Source: an uncultured Synergistia bacterium (lineage in GTDB: Bacteria > Eremiobacterota > SpSt-956 > JAKJGF01). From it: DNA of 5,957 nucleotides. The translations under genes were made by a program, and so were the position numbers. The stretch lies in NCBI GenBank assembly GCA_937888925.1, contig CALARM010000012.1, positions 1-5,957 on the forward strand, written 5' to 3'. How positions within the stretch are numbered: position 1 is the stretch's first letter; every line of letters begins with the position of its first letter. This document shows, piece by piece, positions 1-5,668 of the stretch. Below the pieces are notes generated by a model, which did no database searches, was not told where the DNA came from, and saw only the letters and a program-made list of their open reading frames with translations.

Positions 1-343
1 TATCTCTTATTTCTGTAAGTAATTCTATTATTTTATCATTTTGTTTTATAATCAGGTTATTCTGTTTTTGAAGCAGTTCCATAGCTTCCATTGTATAGTA
101 AGAAGCCACTGCCTGCTGCTGATCTGCCGTTTCTGCTTTCTTTATATTTGCCTGTACTTTCTTTATGAGTTCATTATATTCTTCTTCCAGTTTCTGTGCA
201 TCCGTACTGTAAGTAACAGGGGTTGACTGTACTGTAACCGTTGCAGGCACAGGCGAAGATACGGGCCGGTTGTTACCGGTATTTTCTAAACAACCGGTGA
301 AAAGCACAGTTATAAGGAGTAACAGGAAAATTATTTTTTTCAT
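1..343 (-). CDS. Predicted lipoprotein with coiled-coil tail (3' end outside window)
   Basis: This frame opens at an ATG at 343-341 and stays open to the left edge, giving 114 complete codons, so the C-terminus is missing. The N-terminus is a lipoprotein signal: M-K-K, a hydrophobic run at residues 4-15 (IIFLLLLITVLF), then T16-G17-C18, with C18 the predicted lipidated cysteine. The residue after it is Leu rather than Asp, which by the E. coli rule would favour the outer membrane. Residues 19-45 are a Pro/Thr/Ser/Val-rich linker. From about residue 48 the protein is rich in Glu, Lys, Gln and Ala with spaced Leu/Ile, typical of a helical coiled coil. A GGAGGC ribosome site lies 7 bases before the start, and the stop of the upstream gene is only 14 bases away, so the two are probably co-transcribed. 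I do not recognise a family; a structural or stalk-like envelope role is only a guess. Confidence 0.8.
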   Translation of the reverse strand, partial: MKKIIFLLLLITVLFTGCLENTGNNRPVSSPVPATVTVQSTPVTYSTDAQKLEEEYNELIKKVQANIKKAETADQQQAVASYYTMEAMELLQKQNNLIIKQNDKIIELLTEIRD

Positions 344-350
344 AAAATAG

Positions 351-356
351 GCCTCC
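351..356 (-). promoter_or_regulatory. Ribosome binding site of the lipoprotein gene
   Basis: The minus strand reads GGAGGC, 7 bases upstream of the ATG at 343. It lies between the stop codon of the cysteine-cluster gene (358-360) and the start. It supports this start and a two-gene transcript. Confidence 0.75.
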
Positions 357-357
357 T

Positions 358-876
358 TTAAATTTTATAAAAGATCTTGCTCCACCATGCAATATATTTT
401 ATATATATTTTATAAGCGGCAGCTATACTTGCATAGTCTTCCGAACATGGCACTGTTTTAAAAAGATTTTTTTCATTATATATGGTAGTTGTTTTTTTAT
501 AGGCACATTTTGCAGGAAGATCCTCTTTGGATACAGAGAAATTTCCGTAGATTCTACATGAATAAGGTCTGGCAGGATAGATAACACAATGTTTTTTATC
601 TCTGTCATAAAAAGGGCATAATATATTATGAACAGATTTATCATATAGATTCTGCCTGTCATTAAGAAATTTCTCATAATCATCCATAAGAGTAAGAGAC
701 AATTTGTGTTCCATGAGATATTTTTTTATATATGCCTGTTCTACGGCACTTACTGTCTGTCTGGCAGCAGCAGTACAGCATTTATAACAATCCCTGCATA
801 TATTTTCTTCACCGGTCAATTTCGTGTCCAGTTTTTTATATAAATTTTTCATAAGATATAAAAATATTCTGTTCAT
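358..876 (-). CDS. YkgJ/UPF0153-like CxxCxxCC cysteine-cluster protein
   Basis: The 172-residue protein matches the pattern of the zinc- or iron-chelating domain family known from YkgJ (Pfam CxxCxxCC). It has C27-x2-C30-x2-C33-C34 near the N-terminus. A second block, C87-P-F, C97-V-I-Y and R-P-Y-S-C107-R, is the usual companion motif. C124 and C144 bring the total to nine cysteines, enough for a metal site or cluster. The family's biochemical role is not settled; metal binding is inferred from the cysteines. No signal peptide is evident, so a cytoplasmic location is likely; the aromatic C-terminal stretch (IKYIAWWSKIF) might touch a membrane. The start is uncertain: neither the ATG at 876 nor the in-frame ATG at 852 (Met9) has a good ribosome site, and the cysteine motif fits either. 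The lipoprotein gene follows after 14 bases. Confidence 0.82.
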   Translation of the reverse strand: MNRIFLYLMKNLYKKLDTKLTGEENICRDCYKCCTAAARQTVSAVEQAYIKKYLMEHKLSLTLMDDYEKFLNDRQNLYDKSVHNILCPFYDRDKKHCVIYPARPYSCRIYGNFSVSKEDLPAKCAYKKTTTIYNEKNLFKTVPCSEDYASIAAAYKIYIKYIAWWSKIFYKI

Positions 877-884
877 AATTTAAT

Positions 885-893
885 CGTGACGCG
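885..893 (-). repeat. Inverted single copy of the CGCGTCACG repeat
   Basis: CGTGACGCG here is the exact reverse complement of CGCGTCACG at 1030-1038. It forms a 9-bp inverted pair that encloses both divergent promoter candidates. It lies just upstream of the cysteine-cluster start codon, inside its predicted leader. Confidence 0.5.
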
Positions 894-940
894 AGGCCAG
901 TCAGTTTTCATATCATTTTTTAACGCCATCTTTATATATA

Positions 941-968
941 ATTATATCATTAATAATTGCAGTTTAAA
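941..968 (-). promoter_or_regulatory. Candidate promoter for the cysteine-cluster/lipoprotein pair
   Basis: Reading leftward, TTTAAA (968-963) is followed after 16 bases by TATAAT (946-941). The -10 is extended by an upstream TG (949-948, TGATATAAT). The predicted start of transcription is near 934, about 58 bases before the ATG at 876. The -10 match is good, but the region is very AT-rich, so chance matches are likely. Confidence 0.45.
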
Positions 969-985
969 ATGTTTTATTCTATAAT
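957..985 (+). promoter_or_regulatory. Candidate promoter for the histidine-kinase-like gene
   Basis: TTGCAG (957-962), a 17-base spacer and a perfect TATAAT (980-985) form a sigma-70-like site, with the predicted transcription start near 992. The leader would contain the CGCGTCA array at 1009-1038. The -35 is weak (3 of 6) and overlaps the -35 proposed for the leftward promoter. The rest of the gap from 877 to 1053 shows no other feature except repeats. Confidence 0.45.
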
Positions 986-1008
986 ATTTATACAGGTAAT
1001 CCAATCTC

Positions 1009-1038
1009 CGCGTTACGCGTCACGCGTCACGCGTCACG
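1009..1038 (+). repeat. Tandem heptamer array, CGCGTCA x4
   Basis: The units are CGCGTTA (1009-1015) and three exact CGCGTCA copies (1016-1022, 1023-1029, 1030-1036), followed by CG. The palindrome ACGCGT recurs every 7 bp at 1015, 1022 and 1029. It is a GC-rich island in AT-rich DNA, 15 bases before the kinase-like start codon, and would lie in that gene's leader RNA. Confidence 0.85.
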
Positions 1039-1053
1039 AAAAGAAATGATACT

Positions 1054-1752
1054 ATGAAACACATAGAACCGGCCAATGTTACAGAACTTCATAAATATTT
1101 TCTTTCTGTTCTATCACATGATTTAAAGAGTCCTCTCACAAGTATTATCGGATTTGCCAGAATTCTCAAGACTAAACCTGATATAGGCACTGCTATAAAA
1201 GAAAAATGCTATTCTTCTATAATACATGAAAGTGAGCGGATGGTCAGGATAATAAATAATATACTTACATGGGAACAGATTAAGAAAAAAAAATTGCTTT
1301 TATCTTTTACCAGGGTAAAATTCAGTCAACTCGTGAAAGAAATTTCAGTAAATTGCTTCGATAGAATTGACAGAGAGAATTTCTATGTAGATATTGAAGA
1401 TGATCTGACTTTTTCCGGTGATTATGATAGGTTAACAGATATAATAGAGAATATTATGGGAGATTTATTACTTTTTACTGAAGAAGGCGGGCAGGTAGAG
1501 ATGAGAGCCTGGAAAAAAGATGAACATCATATCACTTTAGTCCTGTCCAATACGATATTTCTTCTGGATCCGTACATAATAAAAACTATATTTAAAAGAA
1601 AAAAACCTTCTCTTGCTACTATAGATACAGATAAAGGAAGAGCGTTAAGTTTTATTGTAGTAAGGAAGTTAGTTGAACTTCATGGAGGAACTATTAAACT
1701 TGAACCGTTAGCTTCCAGAGGATATAAATTTTCTATAGAGTTTACCATGTAA
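1054..1752 (+). CDS. Cytoplasmic histidine-kinase-like protein with degenerate ATP-binding domain
   Basis: This 232-residue protein has no sensor domain and no membrane segment. The HisKA dimerisation domain starts almost at once, with a canonical H box around H22 (S-H-D-L-K-S-P-L-T) and a second helix to about residue 80. The second half aligns with a HATPase_c domain but has lost key residues. In the N box (residues 127-142) the magnesium-binding Asn is D137 and the usual Lys is L140. The G1 box DxGxG reads N166-T-I-F-L170. In the G2 box, GxGLGL reads G195-R-A-L-S-F200. The closing V-E-L-H-G-G motif (207-212) is kept. Autophosphorylation is therefore doubtful, while the histidine could still carry phosphate, as in the phosphotransferases Spo0B and ChpT. 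The likely partner is the CheY-like protein at 3956-3567; this is inferred from proximity. The ribosome site is poor (GAAA only), and no other in-frame start lies just upstream. Confidence 0.85.
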   Translation: MKHIEPANVTELHKYFLSVLSHDLKSPLTSIIGFARILKTKPDIGTAIKEKCYSSIIHESERMVRIINNILTWEQIKKKKLLLSFTRVKFSQLVKEISVNCFDRIDRENFYVDIEDDLTFSGDYDRLTDIIENIMGDLLLFTEEGGQVEMRAWKKDEHHITLVLSNTIFLLDPYIIKTIFKRKKPSLATIDTDKGRALSFIVVRKLVELHGGTIKLEPLASRGYKFSIEFTM

Positions 1753-1773
1753 AAACGCCCCGGCATACGGGGC
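1751..1773 (-). terminator. Rho-independent terminator of the receiver/PilB-like operon
   Basis: On the minus strand, GCCCCG, a 5-base loop (TATGC) and CGGGGC form a perfect 6-bp GC stem (1773-1757). It is followed by G and a run of five T (1755-1751). It lies 68 bases after the PilB-like stop codon. The plus strand forms the same hairpin but has no T run after it. The A run that supplies the T tract is part of the kinase-like gene's stop codon (TAA at 1750-1752) and the bases after it. Confidence 0.82.
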
Positions 1774-1810
1774 TGTTAGCACAGAAAATATGTTTAAATA
1801 TGTTTACCAG

Positions 1811-1838
1811 TCACGCGTGGCGCGTCACGCGTCACGCC
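1811..1838 (+). repeat. Second heptamer array, CGCGTCA family
   Basis: TCA is followed by CGCGTGG (1814-1820), CGCGTCA (1821-1827), CGCGTCA (1828-1834) and CGCC. The orientation and unit are the same as in the array at 1009-1038. It fills the space between the terminator and the PilB-like stop codon (1841-1843), so it lies in the 3' untranslated RNA of that operon. Confidence 0.8.
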
Positions 1839-1840
1839 TA

Positions 1841-3565
1841 TTAAATAACTATTTCAAATATATCATCCAGGTTAAGCTGTCCGTTCCATACATATTTCAT
1901 AGCATTATCTTTCAATGATTCCATACCTTCTTTTTCTGCAAGTCTGTGAATTGCATCGGGGATGGGTCTCTTTATAAGTTCTGATTTGACTCTTTTTGTC
2001 ATATTAAGCACTTCATATATGCCTATACAACCGTAATACCCTGTCTGGTCACAGAAATTACAGCCTCTTCCGCTGTAAAGTCTGACTTTTTTGGCTTTAG
2101 TCTTCATATCTAAAAATTCCCATCGCCAGTCATCTTCTCCAAGGTAATGTTCGGTTTTACAGTAAGGGCATATTTTACTGGCCCATCTCTGTGTTATTAT
2201 ACCGTTGAGGGCAGAAGCAATCCAGAAAGGACTTATACCTTTTTTCATAAGTCCGCAGATAGTTTCTGCAGAATGGAAATAGGTTTCCAGTGTGCTCAGA
2301 ACAACCTGGCCTGATAGAGCCAGCCTGAAGGCCATTTCTATAGTATCTCTGTCTGATAGTTTGTCTATAAGTATAACATCGGGATCCTGGTTTACTACAG
2401 TTTTTATTGCATCAATATAGCTGAATCGGTCTGTAACTCTTATATAATTTATACCTTTAAACTGCAGGTTCATACCTTTACCTATAATAATTATACTTTT
2501 ATTTTGATTTGCTATCATATGAAGTATGGCAAAAAGAGTTGATTCGCTGTCACTGCCAGGAGGGCTTGCAAGAAGGAGCAGTCCTTTATTTCTTCTGAGT
2601 ATGTCCTGTAAAGGTTTAAAACTTCTTTCATCCAGAACGAGATTCCAGAAATTTGCAAAGGTATGTTTCTGATTTAATATCTTACAATTAATTCTTTCTC
2701 CGTCGGCTGTTCTTATGACTGATGCTCTTACTCTGAGGGTTTTATCTACGACTTTTACATCACATTCATTCTGTAAAGATGTAGAAGGATCTGCTATATT
2801 CAAATCAGTCATAACCTTGATTCTGAGAGGTATAGGTTCTGCAACAGACAGTGGTATAACCTGTACATCATGAAGTCTTCCGTAGATTCTGAATCTGAGT
2901 AACATTCCCTCCGGAACCGGTTCAAAATGTATATCTGTAGCTCTGCATTCAATAGCCATTTTGAATATGTCATCTACCATTTCCAGAGCCGATTTTTCCT
3001 GTACCGGTCTCAGGTTTGCCGGAGCATCGAATTTAGCTGCACCTATGATATCTCTTTTCTGCGCATCTGTTATTCTCTGTTTCTTCTGGGTTATTCCCTT
3101 TTCAAGAATTATATCAGGAGTGGGGAGAAGACTCATTTTTTCATAATATACTTCTATGGCTTTTATGATATCTTCTTCAAAGGCAAAATAGACTTTCAGA
3201 GACAGAGATGTCAGGAATCTTATATTATCAATAGCCATAAGATCCTGAGGATTTGCCATGGCAACCACCATCTGTCCCGGTGTAACACTTATAGGCATCA
3301 ATTTATTTGCAAGAGCTGCATCTTTTGGAACCAGCATAAGTGCATCGAGTTCAACCAGTTCTCTTGCAAGATTTATATAAGGTGCATCATAGACCAGTTC
3401 CAGTATCTCGAAAGCTTCCTGCTGCGTTATGAATTCTTTTTCTACAAGAACCTTTTCGATACGCTCTCCTGTACTCTGTGATATTTTTAAAGCATCATTC
3501 CACTGAGCTTCTGTTATTATCCCGGCAGTCAGAAGGAAACCTTTAATTTTATTAATAGCGTCCAT
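1841..3565 (-). CDS. PilB/GspE-family protein with lost ATPase motifs (pseudo-ATPase)
   Basis: The 574-residue length and domain order fit type IV pilus assembly ATPases: an MshEN-like N-terminal region (about 1-140, with A-M-A-N-P-Q-D and A-I-D-N-I-R-F), a linker, then a GspE core. The first Asp box is kept (D211-I-H-F-E-P), as is the Q-D-P-D strand (393-396). The catalytic motifs are not. The Walker A G-S-G-K-(S/T) reads G337-S-D-S340-E341, with the lysine replaced by Ser. The E-D-P-V-E stretch reads I-G-K-G-M-N near 360-366. Walker B G-E-I-R-D reads D401-K-L-S-D405, with the glutamate replaced by Lys. The histidine box has Q420 and E427 in place of both His. Four zinc-site cysteines remain (C466, C469, C502, C505). 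The frame is intact, so a regulatory or structural subunit role is more likely than recent decay. The start follows the response regulator's TGA by one base, indicating translational coupling. Confidence 0.9.
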   Translation of the reverse strand: MDAINKIKGFLLTAGIITEAQWNDALKISQSTGERIEKVLVEKEFITQQEAFEILELVYDAPYINLARELVELDALMLVPKDAALANKLMPISVTPGQMVVAMANPQDLMAIDNIRFLTSLSLKVYFAFEEDIIKAIEVYYEKMSLLPTPDIILEKGITQKKQRITDAQKRDIIGAAKFDAPANLRPVQEKSALEMVDDIFKMAIECRATDIHFEPVPEGMLLRFRIYGRLHDVQVIPLSVAEPIPLRIKVMTDLNIADPSTSLQNECDVKVVDKTLRVRASVIRTADGERINCKILNQKHTFANFWNLVLDERSFKPLQDILRRNKGLLLLASPPGSDSESTLFAILHMIANQNKSIIIIGKGMNLQFKGINYIRVTDRFSYIDAIKTVVNQDPDVILIDKLSDRDTIEMAFRLALSGQVVLSTLETYFHSAETICGLMKKGISPFWIASALNGIITQRWASKICPYCKTEHYLGEDDWRWEFLDMKTKAKKVRLYSGRGCNFCDQTGYYGCIGIYEVLNMTKRVKSELIKRPIPDAIHRLAEKEGMESLKDNAMKYVWNGQLNLDDIFEIVI

Positions 3566-3566
3566 T

Positions 3567-3956
3567 TCATGCCTCCTTATCCTTCTGTATTCTCAAAAGT
3601 ATTTCTTTCACTTTTTCAGCAAGTTGAGGAGGTGCCATATGGACTTTAACCAGATAATCAATAGCTCCAAGCTGTCTTGCCAGTTCCTGATGCTGACTTT
3701 GATAAAGGTTAGAAAGGAAAACTATTGGTATATCTTTTGTGTCTTCTCCTTCTCTTAATCTTCGACAGACTTCAAACCCGTCCATTCCCGGCATCATTAT
3801 ATCCAGTAAAACAAGATCCGGTTTGTCTGTCTGAGCTTTTTCCAGACCTACTGTGCCGTTCGGAGCTATAGATACATCATGACCCTCCAACATCAGAGTA
3901 GTCCTTAACATTTTTGCAATAATACTGTTATCTTCCACTATTAGGATCTTTGACAT
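3567..3956 (-). CDS. Stand-alone CheY-like response regulator (receiver only)
   Basis: This 129-residue protein is a single receiver domain with no output domain. The acidic pair is E8-D9, the phosphoacceptor is D52 in L-L-D-I-M-M-P-G, the switch Ser is S82 (F-L-S-N), and the conserved Lys is K104. The usual K-P after the lysine is K-V-H-M-A-P here. All residues for phosphorylation are present. It should act by binding a partner protein; the coupled PilB-like gene is the obvious candidate, comparable in idea to PilG/PilH or CheY acting on motility machines. The start is supported by GGGAGG at 3970-3965, 8 bases upstream. The 127 bp between it and pepA (3957-4083) are very AT-rich and hold no convincing promoter or hairpin, so it may be read through from pepA or have its own weak promoter. 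Confidence 0.93.
   Translation of the reverse strand: MSKILIVEDNSIIAKMLRTTLMLEGHDVSIAPNGTVGLEKAQTDKPDLVLLDIMMPGMDGFEVCRRLREGEDTKDIPIVFLSNLYQSQHQELARQLGAIDYLVKVHMAPPQLAEKVKEILLRIQKDKEA
3572..3578 (-). promoter_or_regulatory. Ribosome binding site of the PilB-like gene, inside the receiver gene
   Basis: AAGGAGG on the minus strand forms the last Lys and Glu codons of the response regulator plus the next base, 6 bases before the PilB-like ATG at 3565. The layout AAGGAGGCATGAAATG places the regulator's TGA one base before that ATG. This fixes the start and implies coupled translation. The ATG at 3570-3568 is in another frame and is not used for this protein. Confidence 0.8.
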
Positions 3957-4083
3957 CTTGGAGACCTCCCAAAAATTAATTTTATTGGCTATTATTTAAA
4001 ATTGTTTTCTTCTGATTTTATTAAAATATTAAATAGTTAAATTCCAGATTTATCTAAAACTTCCTTTTATTTTTTAGAAATAT

Positions 4084-5598
4084 TTATTGTGTCATACAGT
4101 CTTTTACGAAATGATATAATGTTCTTACCCCTACACCTGTTCCTCCTTCCTTGGGTAGATAAGGGTTTTTCAGATATATCATAATTGCTTCATCTGTAGT
4201 GGCTGTCCCTGCAATATCTAAATGAGCCCAGGGAATACCTCCCGTAAATTCCTGCAGAAATATGGCAGCAGTTATGGCACCTGCAGGAGAACCGCCGAAG
4301 TTTTCCAGATCTGCTACATCACTTTTTATCTGCATCTTATATTCTGGAAATAACGGTAATTCCCATATCATTTCTCCTGCTTTATCACCTGATTTTATAA
4401 GATTATTAATAATGTCTTTATCTGATCCCATAATACCTGTTGTCTGATGACCGAGAGCAGATATTATGCTTCCTGTAAGAGTTGCAATATCAATTAATAT
4501 GTCAGAACCTTCATGTCTGGCATAAGACAGGGCATCTGCAAGAATAAGTCTTCCTTCTGCATCTGTCGATAATATTTCAACTGTTTTGCCTTCAAAAGTT
4601 TTTATTATATCTGACACTTTATAGGCCCGTCCGTCAGGGAGATTTTCTGCCAGTGGCATTACGGCCATTATATTGGCTTTTAGTTTCATGACTGCTATGG
4701 CCTTTAATGCTCCGAGAACTGCTGCAGCTCCTGCCATATCCGAGTTCATACGAAAGAGGTGACTGTCAGATTTTATAGATATACCTCCGCTGTCAAAGGT
4801 TATGCCTTTACCTATAAGGCCGATGGTTTTTCCTCCCGGATTGCCTTTATAATGCATAATCACCATTTTAGGAGGCTCTTCACTTCCCTGGCTTACTGCA
4901 AGAATGCCTCCCATACCGAGTTTTATCATATCTTCCTTTTCCAGTATTTTTATATCCATAGTACATTCAGAGGCTATATGCCGTGCATGTTCTGCAAATG
5001 CTGTCGGTGTTAATACCATAGCAGGTTCATTTACGAGATCCCTTGCAAAATTTGTAGCGTCACAGAGAATAAGTCCCTCTTCAACACCGGAGGATATGTC
5101 CCGGATATGGTCGTTACTATCTACTATTATCTTCAATTCTTCCAGTATAAAAGGCGGTTTGTCCGACGGGCTGATATATTTTGTAAATTTATAAAGACCT
5201 AACAGTATACCTTCAATAATACATCTTCCGTAATCTTCCTGTGCCATGCCGAAATTGTTATACCCGTAAATACACATGGACGTGCAGTTTATTCTTCTGC
5301 CGTTCCTTGCAGCTCTTGCCATTACAGAGCGAAGTCTGTCAGGAGTAAAGTCTTTTTTCTCTCCAAGACCTATTACAAGGATTCTCTTTATATCTACACA
5401 TCCTGTATAGAACATAGTATATTCTTTGTATTTACCTTTAATATCACCCCATGACAGAAGGCTTTTAAGTCTTCCTCCCTGGGTTTTATCAAATTTTATC
5501 AGTTTACCATTCAGGTTTTTATCATCACTGAAGAATGGCAATATAAGGAGATGACTCTGGATCTGCTCCAGATTATCTGTTGTAGTTATTACATTCAT
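4084..5598 (-). CDS. pepA: Leucyl aminopeptidase, peptidase family M17
   Basis: The 504-residue length is typical of cytosolic M17 aminopeptidases, which release N-terminal residues from peptides with two metal ions, usually as hexamers. The signature is complete with spacing identical to E. coli PepA: metal ligands K264, D269, D287, D346 and E348, and catalytic K276 and R350. The family motif NTDAEGRL reads S-T-D-A-E-G-R-L at 344-351. The G-G-x-P-A-G-A-I-T-A-A and W-A-H-L-D-I-A-G-T-A stretches near the C-terminus are also kept. The N-terminal domain (about 1-165) is more divergent, as is usual. The start has a modest AAGAAG-type ribosome site about 9 bases upstream. The gene follows pilT in the same direction after 69 bp that contain an inverted repeat. 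Its role is probably general peptide turnover; nothing here ties it to pili beyond position. Confidence 0.95.
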   Translation of the reverse strand: MNVITTTDNLEQIQSHLLILPFFSDDKNLNGKLIKFDKTQGGRLKSLLSWGDIKGKYKEYTMFYTGCVDIKRILVIGLGEKKDFTPDRLRSVMARAARNGRRINCTSMCIYGYNNFGMAQEDYGRCIIEGILLGLYKFTKYISPSDKPPFILEELKIIVDSNDHIRDISSGVEEGLILCDATNFARDLVNEPAMVLTPTAFAEHARHIASECTMDIKILEKEDMIKLGMGGILAVSQGSEEPPKMVIMHYKGNPGGKTIGLIGKGITFDSGGISIKSDSHLFRMNSDMAGAAAVLGALKAIAVMKLKANIMAVMPLAENLPDGRAYKVSDIIKTFEGKTVEILSTDAEGRLILADALSYARHEGSDILIDIATLTGSIISALGHQTTGIMGSDKDIINNLIKSGDKAGEMIWELPLFPEYKMQIKSDVADLENFGGSPAGAITAAIFLQEFTGGIPWAHLDIAGTATTDEAIMIYLKNPYLPKEGGTGVGVRTLYHFVKDCMTQ

Positions 5599-5620
5599 TT
5601 TATATCACTTCTTTTTTTCG

Positions 5621-5668
5621 GCAATTCAGCAATTCAGTATTTCGCTGACGTGCTGACTGCTGAATTGC
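5621..5668. repeat. Inverted repeat between pilT and pepA
   Basis: GCAATTCAGCA (5621-5631) and its exact reverse complement TGCTGAATTGC (5658-5668) form 11-bp arms around a 26-bp centre. AATTCAG is repeated directly at 5623 and 5631. GCTGA recurs at about 7-bp steps at 5644, 5652 and 5659. The right arm overlaps the last base of the pilT stop codon. Neither strand has a T run directly after the stem, so it does not look like a simple rho-independent terminator; a REP-like element or an mRNA-stabilising hairpin is possible. Confidence 0.75.

Noticed and set aside
41..226. Plus-strand 61-residue hydrophobic open frame
   Set aside because: It is antisense to the lipoprotein gene, whose signal peptide, ribosome site and coiled coil are coherent. 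The Phe-rich composition comes from the Lys/Glu codons read backwards.
423..683. Minus-strand 86-residue open frame in another frame of the cysteine-cluster gene
   Set aside because: It overlaps the frame that carries the CxxCxxCC and RPxxCR motifs and shows no features of its own.
1009..1038. CRISPR-like array
   Set aside because: The units are 7 bp and contiguous with no spacers, and no cas gene is nearby.
885..1838. Insertion sequence or integron cassette around the kinase-like gene
   Set aside because: There is no transposase or integrase, no terminal inverted repeats of usual length and no clear target duplication. Only the short heptamer arrays flank the gene, so a mobile-element call is not supported.
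2927..3481. Plus-strand 184-residue open frame over the PilB-like gene
   Set aside because: It is antisense to a clear family member, has low-complexity Phe/Ile/Ser/Tyr-rich composition and no ribosome site. It is a shadow of the minus-strand gene.
1841..3565. PilB-like gene as a decaying pseudogene
   Set aside because: The 574-codon frame has no stop or frameshift, keeps a precise coupled start, a strong ribosome site, a terminator and the zinc cysteines. Loss is concentrated at catalytic positions, which fits a pseudoenzyme better than random decay. Selection data would be needed to settle it.
3957..4083. Promoter or sigma-54 site upstream of the receiver gene
   Set aside because: The gap is so AT-rich that -10-like words occur by chance. 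No well-spaced -35/-10 pair and no GG-N10-GC type element was found.
4904..5194. Plus-strand open frame antisense to pepA (also 4262-4447 and 4759-5013)
   Set aside because: These overlap a fully supported M17 peptidase on the other strand and show no domain or start signal.
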